NCBI GenBank assembly: GCA_942491465.1 | Contig: CALOBA010000071.1 | Coordinates: 1 to 64,000, forward strand | Reading direction: 5' to 3' | DNA: 64,000 nt | Source: CALOBA01 sp942491465 | Lineage (GTDB): Bacteria; Pseudomonadota; Gammaproteobacteria; Chromatiales; Chromatiaceae | Shown here: positions 9,558 to 19,314 of the stretch, piece by piece | How the letters are laid out: each line of letters opens with the position of its first letter | How positions within the stretch are numbered: position 1 is the first letter of the stretch | The notes under the pieces: model-generated | Databases searched by the model: none | Seen by the model: only the letters and a program-made list of their open reading frames with translations | Told to the model about the DNA's origin: nothing | Made by a program: the position numbers and the translations under genes

Positions 9558-11420
9558 ATGATCCAGAATCGCTATCCCCTCTGGCAAAACCTGCTGATCC
9601 TGGCCGTGATCCTGGCCGGTCTGTTCTTGGCGCTGCCCAACCTCTTCTCCCAAGACCCGTCGATCCAGGTCTCGCCCGAACGGGGCGTGACCATCGACGA
9701 CGGCAGCGTCGTCGAGATCAAGGCGGCGCTTGAAAACGCCGATGTACCGCTGAAGGGCGTCGACACCCTCGAAGACGGCAACCTGCTGCTCCGCTTCAAG
9801 ACCTCCGGCGAGCAGCTGCGCGGGCAGCAGGTGCTGGAGCAGACCCTGGCGGACCGCTACGCCGGCGCGCTGACCCTCTCCCCGGACCTGCCCGGCTGGA
9901 TGGCGGGCCTGGGCCTGCAGCCGATGTTCCTCGGTCTTGACCTGCGCGGCGGCATCCATGTGCTGATCGACGTCGACATGGAAGCGGCCCTGGACAAGTC
10001 CTTGGAGCGCTACACCGGTGAGATCCGCACCGCGCTGCGCAATAAGAAGATCCGCTATCTGACCGTCACCCGCGAGCCCGGGCAGATCGAGATTCGCTTC
10101 CGCGACGCCGACGACCGCGACGCCGGCCTCGATGCGCTCCAGGAAGACCTGGAAGGCCTGCTGCTGAGCACCGAGGATCGTGGTGCCAATGCCTTCATCG
10201 TCGGCAAGCTGCCGGCGGCGCTGCAGGAAGAGGTCAAGGGTCAGGCCCTGGCGCAGAACGTCACCACGCTGCGCAACCGCGTCAATGCGTTGGGCGTGGC
10301 CGAGCCGATCATCCAGCGTCAGGGCGAGCGGCGCATCGTCGTGCAGCTGCCCGGCGCTCAGGACCCGGGCCGACTGAAGGAGATCCTCGGCGCCACCGCC
10401 ACGCTGGAGTATCGGCTGGTGGATACCGAGCACAGCGTCCAGGACGCCGTCGAGGGCCGGGTGCCGGTGGGCGCCAAGCTCTACCGCGAGCGCGACGGGC
10501 GGCCGGTCCTGCTCAAGCGCCGCGTCATCGTCACCGGCGACCAGATCACCGATGCCTCCGCCGGCTTCGATCAGCGCTCCGGCTCGCCCGCGGTGTTCGT
10601 CAATCTCGACGGCCAGGGCGCCCGGCAGATGCGTCGGGTGACCACCGAGAACGTGGGCAAGCCCATGGCCGTGGTCTTTATCGAGAGCCGAACGGTCACG
10701 CGCATGGTCGACGGCGAGCCGGTGAAGAATCGGGTGCGCACCGAGGAGGTGATCAGCGTCGCCAACATCCTCGAGCCCTTCGGTCGGCGCTTCCAGACCA
10801 CCGGCCTCGACAGCTCCGAGGAGGCCCACAACCTGGCCCTGTTCCTGCGCGCCGGCGCCCTGGCCGCGCCCATCGAGATCATCGAAGAGCGCACCATCGG
10901 CCCGAGCCTGGGTCAGGACAACATCGACCAGGGCTTTACCTCGGTGGTTATCGGCCTGGCGTTGGTGATCATCTTCATGGCCCTGTACTACCGCGTCTTC
11001 GGCCTGGTCGCCGATCTGGTGCTGGTGGTCAACCTGGTCATGATCGTCGCCGTGCTCTCGCTGTTGCAGGCGACCCTGACCATGCCCGGTATCGCCGGTA
11101 TCGTGCTTACCGTGGGCATGGCCGTGGATGCCAACGTGCTGATCTTCGAGCGTATCCGCGAGGAGATCCGCAACGGCAACTCGCCCCAGGCGGCCATCCA
11201 CAACGGCTTTGACAAGGCCTTCTCGACCATCATCGATGCCAACATCACCACGCTGATAGCCGCCGTCGTGCTGTTCAGCTTCGGCACCGGGCCGGTCAAG
11301 GGCTTCGCGGTCACGCTGTTCATCGGCATCCTGACCTCGATGTTCACGGCAATCTTGGGGTCGCGCGCCCTGATCAACCTGATCTACGGCGGTCGCCGCA
11401 TCAAGCGGCTGGCCATCTGA
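9558..11420 (+). CDS. secD: Protein translocase subunit SecD
   Basis: SecD with SecF forms a proton-driven RND-type complex that pulls exported proteins into the periplasm. The 620-residue product has an N-terminal membrane segment (10-28) and a large periplasmic P1 domain with the family motif LGLDLRGGIHVLIDVD at about 132. It ends in a five-helix membrane bundle from about 455 (VIGLALVIIFMALYYRVFGL, later GMAVDANVLIFERIREEIR). The length is the usual gamma-type. It lies between yajC and secF (12-base gap) and is presumably co-transcribed with both. Confidence 0.98.
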   Translation: MIQNRYPLWQNLLILAVILAGLFLALPNLFSQDPSIQVSPERGVTIDDGSVVEIKAALENADVPLKGVDTLEDGNLLLRFKTSGEQLRGQQVLEQTLADRYAGALTLSPDLPGWMAGLGLQPMFLGLDLRGGIHVLIDVDMEAALDKSLERYTGEIRTALRNKKIRYLTVTREPGQIEIRFRDADDRDAGLDALQEDLEGLLLSTEDRGANAFIVGKLPAALQEEVKGQALAQNVTTLRNRVNALGVAEPIIQRQGERRIVVQLPGAQDPGRLKEILGATATLEYRLVDTEHSVQDAVEGRVPVGAKLYRERDGRPVLLKRRVIVTGDQITDASAGFDQRSGSPAVFVNLDGQGARQMRRVTTENVGKPMAVVFIESRTVTRMVDGEPVKNRVRTEEVISVANILEPFGRRFQTTGLDSSEEAHNLALFLRAGALAAPIEIIEERTIGPSLGQDNIDQGFTSVVIGLALVIIFMALYYRVFGLVADLVLVVNLVMIVAVLSLLQATLTMPGIAGIVLTVGMAVDANVLIFERIREEIRNGNSPQAAIHNGFDKAFSTIIDANITTLIAAVVLFSFGTGPVKGFAVTLFIGILTSMFTAILGSRALINLIYGGRRIKRLAI

Positions 11421-11432
11421 CGGAGACGCCCC

Positions 11433-12395
11433 ATGACCGACATGTCCCACGTCCAGCTGCTTAAGGAGTCGAATGTCGACTTTCTGAGCAAGCGCCGCTA
11501 TGCCGCCATCGCCTCCATCGTCGTGCTCCTGATCTGCCTCGGCTCGATGTTCGTGCGCGGGTTCAACCTCGGGCTCGACTTCACCGGCGGCACCGTCATC
11601 GAGCTCGGCTATGCCGAGCCGGTGGAGGTCGCCGAGGTCGGCAACATGCTGTCCACGATGGGCTACACCGACGCCCTGGTGCAGCACTTCGGCTCCAACC
11701 GCGACGTGCTCATCCGGCTCGCGCCGCAGGAGGGCGAGCAGGCCAGCGCCGCGGTCAGCGACCGCGTCTACGCCGAGCTGAGTGCCGCCCGCAACGGCGG
11801 GGTGGAGCTGCGCCGGGTCGAGTTTGTCGGCCCGCAGGTCGGCGAGGAGCTGCGCGAGCAGGGCGGCCTTGCCGTGCTGTTCGCGCTGATCGGCATCCTG
11901 ATCTACGTCGCCCTGCGCTTCGAGTGGCGCTTCGCCGTCGGTGCCGTGGCCGCGCTGATGCACGACGTGCTGTTCACGGTCGGGATGTTCTCGATCTTCT
12001 CCATCCCGTTCGACCTCACCGTGCTTGCCGCCGTGCTTGCCGTCATCGGCTACTCGCTGAACGACACCATCGTCATCTTCGACCGGGTGCGCGAGAACTT
12101 CCGCAAGATGCGCAAGGGGACGGTCATCGAGATCACCAACCGTTCCATCAACCAGACCCTGTCGCGGACCATCATCACCTCCGGCACGACGCTGCTGGTG
12201 CTGCTGGCGCTGTTCTTCCTCGGCGGCGAGGCCATCTCCGGCTTCTCCCTGGCGCTGATCATCGGTGTGCTGATCGGTACCTACTCGACCATCTACATCG
12301 CCACCGCCATCGCCATCTGGCTCGGTATCAGCAAGACCGACCTGCTGCCGACGCCGACCACCAAGGAAGGGGAGATGTTGGACGACCGGCCCTGA
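11433..12395 (+). CDS. secF: Protein translocase subunit SecF
   Basis: This is the partner of SecD, 320 residues. It has an N-terminal membrane helix, the motif FNLGLDFTGGTVIELGY, a short periplasmic domain, and five C-terminal helices including VIGYSLNDTIVIFDRVREN. The start at 11433 follows a GGAGAC sequence. The length and domain order match intact SecF. It is the last gene of the yajC-secD-secF string. Confidence 0.98.
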   Translation: MTDMSHVQLLKESNVDFLSKRRYAAIASIVVLLICLGSMFVRGFNLGLDFTGGTVIELGYAEPVEVAEVGNMLSTMGYTDALVQHFGSNRDVLIRLAPQEGEQASAAVSDRVYAELSAARNGGVELRRVEFVGPQVGEELREQGGLAVLFALIGILIYVALRFEWRFAVGAVAALMHDVLFTVGMFSIFSIPFDLTVLAAVLAVIGYSLNDTIVIFDRVRENFRKMRKGTVIEITNRSINQTLSRTIITSGTTLLVLLALFFLGGEAISGFSLALIIGVLIGTYSTIYIATAIAIWLGISKTDLLPTPTTKEGEMLDDRP

Positions 12396-12578
12396 TCCGG
12401 CCGCAGCGATCGCGCCGGGACGCATCACGAGACCGCTGGTACGCAGAGACCCGGGGCATTCGCAGAGCAGAGGCCGGGCCCCAACCGCTCGGTCCCTCAG
12501 CGTGCCCTCGGGGTCTTTGGGTCGCCGCGGTTCCACCGCCATTGATTGTCTTCACACCCTGGTGAGGGGGGCTCAATC

Positions 12579-13052
12579 ATGAACAAGACCGAATCCGTCA
12601 GCCACTCGCCGCTGGGTGCCGAACTCAGCGAGGCCGAATGTCAGGTCCTGGCCGAGCGCATGCATGTGCTGGCCCTGGCCGACGGCGACATCCTGGTGCA
12701 CGAGGGCGAGCCCCGGCGCACCCTGTTCATCCTTGCCGAGGGTCGGATCGACGTGACCCGCATCATCGGCGACGACGAGGTCGGCATCTACCAGATGCAG
12801 CGCGGGGAGTGCGCCGGCACCCGCGCCTTTGTGGACGGCTCCCCGCGGGCCGCCGGCCTGCGCGCCGTCGGACACGGCACGGTGCTGACGCTGGAGCCGA
12901 CGCCCTTCGAGGCCCTGTTGGAATCGCATCCGCACATCGTCCTCAAGGTGATGCGGGCGCTGTTTCGGATCACCCACACCAACCTGATGCGGATGAACCA
13001 GGAATCGGCCCAGCTGCGCAACTACGTCACCCGCAGTCAGGGCCGCTACTGA
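12579..13052 (+). CDS. Cyclic-nucleotide-binding domain protein
   Basis: This is a 157-residue stand-alone domain of the cyclic-nucleotide-binding (cNMP) fold. It shows the typical beta-roll run (LADGDILVHEGEPRRTLFIL, then GEC near the phosphate-binding position) and a C-terminal helix. There is no DNA-binding helix-turn-helix, so it is unlikely to be a transcription factor by itself. The phosphate-binding Arg of true cAMP binders is not clearly present in GECAGTRAFVDGSPRAAG. The start at 12579 follows TGAGGGGGG. It stands alone between secF and a secreted protein gene. The function is unknown. Confidence 0.75.
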   Translation: MNKTESVSHSPLGAELSEAECQVLAERMHVLALADGDILVHEGEPRRTLFILAEGRIDVTRIIGDDEVGIYQMQRGECAGTRAFVDGSPRAAGLRAVGHGTVLTLEPTPFEALLESHPHIVLKVMRALFRITHTNLMRMNQESAQLRNYVTRSQGRY

Positions 13053-13124
13053 GCCGGTGAGGCCCCGCGGCAGGGATTGCCGCCCGCCCGCCCTCCATGC
13101 CCCATCCAACAGGAGCGCCAGCGC

Positions 13125-14789
13125 TTGACTCACCGCATCCGCCCAACGGGCATCACCGTACTTGTCCTTCTGTCCCTGCTCTGGCCCTTGGCCGCGGCGG
13201 CAGAGACCTCGGCACCCGGGCGATCGGTGGCCGCCGCGGCCGACGGGCTGCGCCCGCAGCCGACGCGGCTGATCGAACATGCGCGCGATTGTGCGCGGGC
13301 TGCTGCGACCGAGACCGCAGCCGCGCCGGAGCTTGCCGTCGCCGGCGATTGGCAGGTCTCCGTCGACCTGTACCGCGACGGCGCGTCGATCGCCGCGGGT
13401 GAGGCCGAGGGCGCGATGCTCGACGAGGTGGTCTGCGCCGCGGTGGCCGAGGCCTTGCCGGATCGTTCGCCGGCCGCGTCGGCGGCGGATGCCCGCTTCT
13501 TGATCCGCGTGCGCCGCGACGACGCCGACCTGATCGCGGTCATCGAGCACAACGGCGAGGGACATGAACTGGTGGGCGATCTGGTGGCCGTCGAGCGCAT
13601 CACGCGCGACGACGTGCGCCAGGCCATCGAGGCGTCGAAGCAGTACCTGCTGCGCATCAAGCACCCCGAGCTGCACGGCTTCTCGAAGAAATTCGACCTG
13701 GCGCGGGGCGGCTTCGATGACCGCCTGCGCACCATCTATACCTCCTCCAGCCTCTACACCCTGCTGCGGCTGAACGGCTTCGAGCCCGACCCCGAGGTGC
13801 AGCGCCAGATCGAACCCATCGCCGGTTTCATCCTCGCTATGCAGCGCCCTGAGGCGCCGTACGCCGGCGCCTTCCACTACGCCTACGACCTGACCACCGG
13901 CGAGAAGGAGCGGCGCTTCCCGGTGGGTACCAACGCCAAGATCATCATGACCCTGGTTGCGCTCTACGACGTGACCAAGGACGCCAGCTACCTGCACGCC
14001 GCCGAGGCCGCCGGCGACTGGCTGCTGTCGGTGCAAGAGGGCAACGGCGCCTTCCCCGTCGACATCGCCTGGCGCGACGACGCCTGGCAGCCGAACCCCG
14101 CGTTCTCGCTGTTCTACAACTGCCAGGTCCTGACCGGTTTGTCCCGGCTCTATGGCGCCAGCGGCGAGCAGCGGTACCTGGACGGGGCCGCCAAGCTGGC
14201 GTCGCTGCTGCTGCGGATGGTCGACGAGGGCGGCCATCTGCTGCGCGACGAGTACCGGCCCAAGGTCGCCTCGATCTCCACCAGCTGGCTTGCCATGGCG
14301 CTGCTGGACTTCTACCGCATCCAGCCCGACGCGCACATCGCCGATACCGTCTTCGCCTGCATGGATCAGGTCCTGACCCTGCAGCTGACCGACGCCGACG
14401 ACCTGTCCGCCTACGGCCGCTTCGCCGATACCTCCGCCACCAGCGGCAACGGCTGGATCAACGAGGTCACCAGCGAGGTCTATGCGGCCTGTCTGGAGCT
14501 CAGGCCGGGGAACTGCGATCAGTACCGTCGCTCGCTGATCATGACCACCCGCTGGCTCATCCAGAACAGCTATTCCGCCGCCAATACCTATCAGATCCCC
14601 GACCCCGAGCGCGTCATCGGCGGCCTGATCCGAAACGCGCGCGAGCAGGCGGTGCGCACCGATGCCGTCTGCCATGGCGTCAACAGCATGGTCGGGCTGC
14701 TGTCCCTGACCGACGACGACCTGCTGGCGCCCGCGCCGGCACCGGCCGAGGCCGTCAACGCCGAGCGTCTTCCGGACCCTCGGCCCTAA
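13125..14789 (+). CDS. Exported protein with six-hairpin (alpha/alpha barrel) glycosidase-like fold
   Basis: A TTG start at 13125 is chosen because AGGAG (13111-13115) precedes it and a clean signal peptide follows (LVLLSLLWPLAAAAETSA). The mature part has about 180 residues of unknown type. From about residue 190 there are repeated helical pairs with alternating aromatic and small residues (TIYTSSSLYTLLRLNGF, LVALYDVTKDASYLHAAEAA, NCQVLTGLSRLYGASGEQRY). This pattern is typical of six-hairpin glycosidase and lyase folds. No catalytic residues can be assigned. The stop codon TAA (14787-14789) is the left 3-bp repeat of a 99-bp palindromic element. Periplasmic carbohydrate processing is a guess. 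Confidence 0.6.
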   Translation: MTHRIRPTGITVLVLLSLLWPLAAAAETSAPGRSVAAAADGLRPQPTRLIEHARDCARAAATETAAAPELAVAGDWQVSVDLYRDGASIAAGEAEGAMLDEVVCAAVAEALPDRSPAASAADARFLIRVRRDDADLIAVIEHNGEGHELVGDLVAVERITRDDVRQAIEASKQYLLRIKHPELHGFSKKFDLARGGFDDRLRTIYTSSSLYTLLRLNGFEPDPEVQRQIEPIAGFILAMQRPEAPYAGAFHYAYDLTTGEKERRFPVGTNAKIIMTLVALYDVTKDASYLHAAEAAGDWLLSVQEGNGAFPVDIAWRDDAWQPNPAFSLFYNCQVLTGLSRLYGASGEQRYLDGAAKLASLLLRMVDEGGHLLRDEYRPKVASISTSWLAMALLDFYRIQPDAHIADTVFACMDQVLTLQLTDADDLSAYGRFADTSATSGNGWINEVTSEVYAACLELRPGNCDQYRRSLIMTTRWLIQNSYSAANTYQIPDPERVIGGLIRNAREQAVRTDAVCHGVNSMVGLLSLTDDDLLAPAPAPAEAVNAERLPDPRP

Positions 14790-14888
14790 GTCAAGGTTCA
14801 GAAACAAGTGGTGCAGACGCAACCCCCAAACGGGCAATCCAAAGGCTCAGCGAACGGGCGTCTGCACCGCTTGTTTCTGAACCGATCC
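14790..14888 (+). mobile_element. 99-bp palindromic element, copy A (stop codon of upstream gene)
   Basis: The 26-bp inner inverted repeats start GGTTCAGAAACAAG and end TGCAGACGC (14795-14820) and recur inverted at 14858-14883 with one mismatch. They enclose a 37-bp core. Outer ends are GTCAA and GATCC. The 3-bp direct repeat TAA lies at 14787-14789 and 14889-14891, and the left copy is the stop codon of the 13125 gene. Forward frames 1 and 3 are open throughout. Confidence 0.9.
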
Positions 14889-14909
14889 TAAGCCGGCAGA
14901 GGTCCGACG

Positions 14910-15698
14910 ATGCCGACGCAGCCGACGGCGCTGGTCGTCATCGCCCACTACGCCGCTCGGCCTGCGGCTCCGCTCATCGCGCTGCTCGACCAGCTCCGGG
15001 CCGCGCCGGCCGGCTGGCCGTTCGACCTGCGGGTCGTTGTCAACCGCGCCGGGGCCGACCGCCTCGTCCTGCCCGAGCGCCATGGTCGCGTCCAGGTGCT
15101 GCAGCGCGAGAATAGCGGCTTCAACATCGGTGCCTGGGATCAGGGCTGGCGCAGCGAGCCCGCCTATGCGCGCTACCTGTTCCTGCAGGACGAATGCCGC
15201 GTGGTGCGCGCGCCCTGGCTGCGTCCCTTCATGCGCCGGCTCGACCGCCCCCGCGTCGGGTTGATCGGCGAGAGCTGGTTCGCCCCGCGCCCGATCCGCT
15301 GGTCCGATCAGGCCGGCGACTACGCCCGCGACCACCCGGGTCGGTATAACTTCTTCCACTTCGCGCCGGACTGGCTGCGCCGCAGGGGCATCGACCCCGG
15401 CCCCCACGTCGACCACCTGCAATCGCTGATCCTCGCGACCCGCCGCGACGTGCTTGAAGGCATCGAGGGGCTTCGCATCGGTGCGGACAAGGAACAGGCC
15501 ATCGCCGCCGAGATCGGCATCTCCCGCGCCGTCGTCGCCCTCGGCCTGCGCTGTGAACAGCTCGGCTTCTTCCCGTTCAGTCGTTTTCAGCACCCGCAGT
15601 GGCTCAGTTGCATTGGCGATGCGCGCACCAAACGGGCGATTCTCGAGCGCACTATCGGCATCGTCGAACGTGGCTGGTTCGGGCGAGGAGCGACTTAG
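14910..15698 (+). CDS. Putative glycosyltransferase-like protein
   Basis: The product is 262 residues and cytoplasmic. It starts with a hydrophobic strand (ALVVIAHYAARP) and has the segment YARYLFLQDECRVVRAPWLR, which resembles the DXD-containing part of GT-A glycosyltransferases although a strict DXD is not visible. The ENSGFNIGAWDQG motif resembles the N-x-G-x-G-x-A-x-N region of rhamnosyltransferase-like proteins. The start at 14910 follows AGAGG. It lies just after palindromic copy A. Assignment to this fold is by pattern only. Confidence 0.45.
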   Translation: MPTQPTALVVIAHYAARPAAPLIALLDQLRAAPAGWPFDLRVVVNRAGADRLVLPERHGRVQVLQRENSGFNIGAWDQGWRSEPAYARYLFLQDECRVVRAPWLRPFMRRLDRPRVGLIGESWFAPRPIRWSDQAGDYARDHPGRYNFFHFAPDWLRRRGIDPGPHVDHLQSLILATRRDVLEGIEGLRIGADKEQAIAAEIGISRAVVALGLRCEQLGFFPFSRFQHPQWLSCIGDARTKRAILERTIGIVERGWFGRGAT

Positions 15699-15853
15699 AT
15701 CAGTGCGCTGCTTCTACCCTTTGACCAACGGTTTTCCGGTTGTCTCGGAGGACTATCCGCTAGAAGCGGCACCGCCGTTTTACGCCGACAGTCTATTGTT
15801 GCCGCGGTAAGCCGACTTTGCGGATTTCGTTGTCGAGCTCGGGTGCGTCCCAG

Positions 15854-16798
15854 TCAGGTGCCGTTGGCCAAAGCCGTCTCTTTGGCAGCATCGGCCTGAA
15901 CCGGCCCGCTGGCTTGATGCCGCAGTGCGGTGGGGGTCGTGCCGTAGTGCTCCCTGACGGCGCGGGTCAGGTCGCCGGTGGAGCGGTAGCCGATCTGGGC
16001 GGCGATGGTCTTGATGGGTAGGCAGGTGCCCTGGAGCAGCTCGCGGGCGCGCTGCATACGCAGCGCGCGCAGGTAGCCGAACACGGTGGTCCCGAACAGG
16101 GTGCGGAAGCCCTTGGACAACCTGGGCTGGTTGGTACCGACGGCGTCGGCGAGTTCGTCGAGGGACGGCGGGTCGGCCAGGCGGGTCATGATCAGCCGGC
16201 GCACCTCGAACAGCCGTGCCACCTCCTGCCGCGGCAGATCGTAGCGCTGGGCCGCGTCCTCGACCGCCGCATCGACCTCGCCGAAGTGGTCACGGTACTG
16301 GCGCACGCGCTGCTCGAGGGTGTCGAGCAGGCTCTGTTGGCGCAGGTGCAGGCTCAGGCGGGCCCGCAGCTCGGCCTCGGCGATGGGCTTGGTCAGGTAG
16401 TCGCTGGCGCCGAGGTCGAAGCCGTGCACCTTACTTTCGGTGTCGTCGCGGGCGGTCAGCAGCAGGACCGGGATCGGCCGGGTTAGCGGATCGGTCTTGA
16501 GGCTGGACAGGATCTCCATCCCGTCCATATCGGGCAGGCCCAGGTCTAGCAGGACGGCGTTCGGCCGCGCGCTGCGCGCCTGCTCCAGGGCCGCCGCGCC
16601 GGTCTCGGCAGTGCTCACGGCAAAGCCGTAGCTGCGCAGATGACGAACACAGAGCGCCAGTCCGTCCGGGTCGTCTTCGACCACCAGCACATGTGCCGGC
16701 GTGGGCGCCGCGTGCGCTCGGGAGCGGAGGTCGGGAATCTCGTCGCCGTGCCCGCAATGGCTCGGCTCGCGCACCAGTGTGTTGCTGTTCGTCGTCAC
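15854..16798 (-). CDS. Response regulator with AraC-type DNA-binding domain
   Basis: The N-terminal receiver domain (about 28-150) has HVLVVEDD, the phosphoacceptor aspartate in VLLDLGLPDMDG and the lysine in DYLTKPIAEAEL. A linker helix with coiled-coil character follows (LLDTLEQRVRQYRDHF). The C-terminal AraC domain (about 210-300) has two helix-turn-helix units ending IAAQIGYRSTGDLTRAVREH. The reading frame is open upstream to GTG at 17026 but those residues look non-coding, so GTG at 16798 is chosen; the start is uncertain. No partner histidine kinase is adjacent. Confidence 0.85.
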   Translation of the reverse strand: MTTNSNTLVREPSHCGHGDEIPDLRSRAHAAPTPAHVLVVEDDPDGLALCVRHLRSYGFAVSTAETGAAALEQARSARPNAVLLDLGLPDMDGMEILSSLKTDPLTRPIPVLLLTARDDTESKVHGFDLGASDYLTKPIAEAELRARLSLHLRQQSLLDTLEQRVRQYRDHFGEVDAAVEDAAQRYDLPRQEVARLFEVRRLIMTRLADPPSLDELADAVGTNQPRLSKGFRTLFGTTVFGYLRALRMQRARELLQGTCLPIKTIAAQIGYRSTGDLTRAVREHYGTTPTALRHQASGPVQADAAKETALANGT

Positions 16799-17047
16799 GC
16801 GGAGAGGTCCTGCTGTCTCGCTGTCGGTCACAGGGTCCAGCAGCGCTAGCTCGCGCGGACCCCGGCCGTGGTTGGATTCGGCAATTGCTCGGCGCTTCTC
16901 CGGATGCGTTGTGCTCAGTCGGCACCGTGGGTGGGACGGATGGTCAATGCGTCGTCTCGAAAAAGTTCCCAGACCATCGAATAGTTTGTAGTCATCGGCG
17001 AGCGGATGCAATATAAAGCCAGGCACTTTTCGTGTTCGCTGCTGCCG

Positions 17048-18241
17048 TCATGGGCGTTGCGGTGCCGAGACCCCCACCAAGGCCAGCAGCTCCTCGCGGG
17101 CCTGCGCCATGCTGATCTGCCGGGCGCGGCTGACGCGGCGAATGGATGCGTACTCGATCTTGATCCGTTTGCCGCCCGACGGCGTCGTCACCTCCTTGAC
17201 CTCCACCGGACCCAAGCGCGTGTCGTATCGCAGGTCCCGGCGCGGCAGCGCCTTGCGCCTTGCCTGATAACAGCGCACGCCGATGGTCGAGGTGTGCTCC
17301 AACAGCCAAGTCGCAATGGCATCCAGTGCGCCGAGTGGGGTCAGCACCGTCAGCTGGGTGCCGGGGCGGCCTTTCTTCATCTGCACGGGTGTCAGGAAGA
17401 CATCGAGCGCCCCCTGCTGCCTGAGGTCGTCCTGCAGATCGCCGCCGAGGAACTCCGCCGGTGCGTCATCGATATTGCACTCGATCACACCGATCGGCGT
17501 GACCCCCGCGTCGGCACCGGCGGGCTCGACCCGGGAAAGCCGCAACAGATTCGGCGCCTTGAATGCCTTCTGCCCGGGGCCGTAGCCGATCGCCCGGGTG
17601 ATCAGCGGCGGTGGATCGAATGCCGGCTTGAGGTAGCGCAGGATCGCGGCGCCGGTGGGGGTGGTGCGCTCGCCGGGCTCGTCACCCTTGTAGGTCGGCA
17701 TGTCCCGCAGCAGCTCGGCCGTCGCCGGGGCCGGCACCGGCAGCAGGCCGTGGGCGGTCGTCACGCTGCCGAAGCCGGTGCAGACCGGGTCGGCGTAGGT
17801 CCGTTCCACGCCCATCAGATCGAGCAACAGGGCGCTGCCGACGATGTCGAGCAGCGAGTCCACCGCGCCGACCTCGTGGAAGTGGACCTGATCCATGGGG
17901 ATGCCGTGGACCCTGGCCTCCACCTGCGCGATCTCGGTCAGGATGGCCCGGCTGATGCGCTTGGCACCGTCGCTGATGGCGGCGGCCTCGACCATCCCCA
18001 GCAGGTCCGGCAGGTGGCGGTGAGGGCGATGCCCGTGCTGGGCCTCCAGGTCGGTGATGCGGACCTGGCGGCAGTGGATGCCGTTCTTGTGCGTGTCGAC
18101 AAACTCGACGCGGGCCTGCTGCTCCAGGCCCAAGGCCCGCGGCAGCCCCTCGATGCGCGCGTGCTCGCCGCTCAGCGCGCACAGCGCCGCGAGGAACATG
18201 TCGCCGGACAGGCCGGAAAAGGGCTCGATGTAGAGCTGCAT
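17048..18241 (-). CDS. larC: Nickel-pincer cofactor biosynthesis protein LarC
   Basis: LarC inserts nickel into the pyridinium bis-thiocarboxylate made by LarB and LarE, giving the cofactor of lactate racemase-type enzymes. The product has 397 residues in a single frame; some bacteria make LarC by frameshifting, not here. Diagnostic segments are MQLYIEPFSGLSGDMFLAAL at the N-terminus, QVHFHEVGAVDSLLDIVG in the middle, and ECNIDDAPAEFLGG and FLTPVQMKKGRPGTQL in the C-terminal half. It lies 15 bases downstream of larB. LarA and LarE are not in the window. Confidence 0.95.
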   Translation of the reverse strand: MQLYIEPFSGLSGDMFLAALCALSGEHARIEGLPRALGLEQQARVEFVDTHKNGIHCRQVRITDLEAQHGHRPHRHLPDLLGMVEAAAISDGAKRISRAILTEIAQVEARVHGIPMDQVHFHEVGAVDSLLDIVGSALLLDLMGVERTYADPVCTGFGSVTTAHGLLPVPAPATAELLRDMPTYKGDEPGERTTPTGAAILRYLKPAFDPPPLITRAIGYGPGQKAFKAPNLLRLSRVEPAGADAGVTPIGVIECNIDDAPAEFLGGDLQDDLRQQGALDVFLTPVQMKKGRPGTQLTVLTPLGALDAIATWLLEHTSTIGVRCYQARRKALPRRDLRYDTRLGPVEVKEVTTPSGGKRIKIEYASIRRVSRARQISMAQAREELLALVGVSAPQRP

Positions 18242-18256
18242 GGTGCGGGGTTTTCC

Positions 18257-18976
18257 TCAGGCCGCGGCTGCGCGTAGCTGGCGCACGGCGGCCATGGCCG
18301 CCCCGTAGCCGTTGTCGATGTTCACCACGACGATGCCGTTGGCGCAGCTCATGAGCATGCTCTGCAGTGCCGCGGTGCCGCCTGCGCCGACGCCGTAGCC
18401 GACGCTGGTGGGCACGCCGATGATGGGCTGCGGCAGCAGGCCGCCGATCACCGTGGGCAGCGCGCCTTCGAAGCCCGCCACCACGATGAGGACGCGAAAG
18501 CGGCGTAGCTGATCGAGCCGGCTCATCAGCCGGTGAATCCCGGCAACGCCCACGTCCATGATCCGCTCGGCGGAGATGCCGAGGTAGGCGAGGGTGTAGA
18601 ACGCCTCGTTGACCACGAACAGGTCCGAGGTGCCCGCCGAGACGATGCCGACCAGGGGCTCGGCGGGATCGGGCGGGCGCAGGTGCAGGGCGAAGATGCC
18701 GGAGACCTCGTCGAAGAAGGCGTCCGGGAAGGTCTTGCGCAGCACCGCTGCCTTGTCCGGCTGAAGCTTGGTCACCAGGGCGTTGCCGTCGGCGTCACGG
18801 CACGCTTGCAGGATATCGCGCAGCACCGGCGTCGGCTTCGATGGCCCATAGATGACCTCGGGAAAGCCCAGGCGCTGGTGGCGGTCGTGATCGAGGTTGG
18901 CGGCGTTCATGGGCGGGTCGGCCACCGCCTGAGGTTGCCCGAGACCCTTCCTGCGCCGCTGCGGTTCATGTTTCAT
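18257..18976 (-). CDS. larB: Nickel-pincer cofactor biosynthesis protein LarB
   Basis: LarB carboxylates and hydrolyses nicotinic acid adenine dinucleotide in the first step of the pincer cofactor. The product (239 residues) has the family entry LDHDRHQRLGFPEVIYG at about 28 and a PurE-like C-terminal domain (VGIVSAGTSDLFVVNEA, VVAGFEGALPTVIGGLLPQP, GVPTSVGYGVGAGGTAALQS). ATG at 18976 is chosen because the conserved part begins soon after; ATG at 18910 would cut into it. The open frame further upstream is only repeat DNA. It is the first gene of larB-larC. Confidence 0.93.
   Translation of the reverse strand: MKHEPQRRRKGLGQPQAVADPPMNAANLDHDRHQRLGFPEVIYGPSKPTPVLRDILQACRDADGNALVTKLQPDKAAVLRKTFPDAFFDEVSGIFALHLRPPDPAEPLVGIVSAGTSDLFVVNEAFYTLAYLGISAERIMDVGVAGIHRLMSRLDQLRRFRVLIVVAGFEGALPTVIGGLLPQPIIGVPTSVGYGVGAGGTAALQSMLMSCANGIVVVNIDNGYGAAMAAVRQLRAAAA

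Positions 18977-19314
<338 letters not shown>

Noticed and set aside
9468..12542. Very long antisense open frame opposite yajC-secD-secF
   Set aside because: It mirrors conserved sec genes, has low-complexity Asp/His/Gln-rich composition and no recognisable motif. High-GC DNA keeps antisense frames open.
12573..14837. Long antisense open frame opposite the CNBD and exported-protein genes
   Set aside because: Same reasoning: shadow of coding DNA, repetitive Gly/Val/Asp composition, no domain.
15854..17026. Longer response regulator starting at 17026
   Set aside because: The first 76 residues lack any receiver or linker features. Starts near 16798 fit better, though this remains uncertain.
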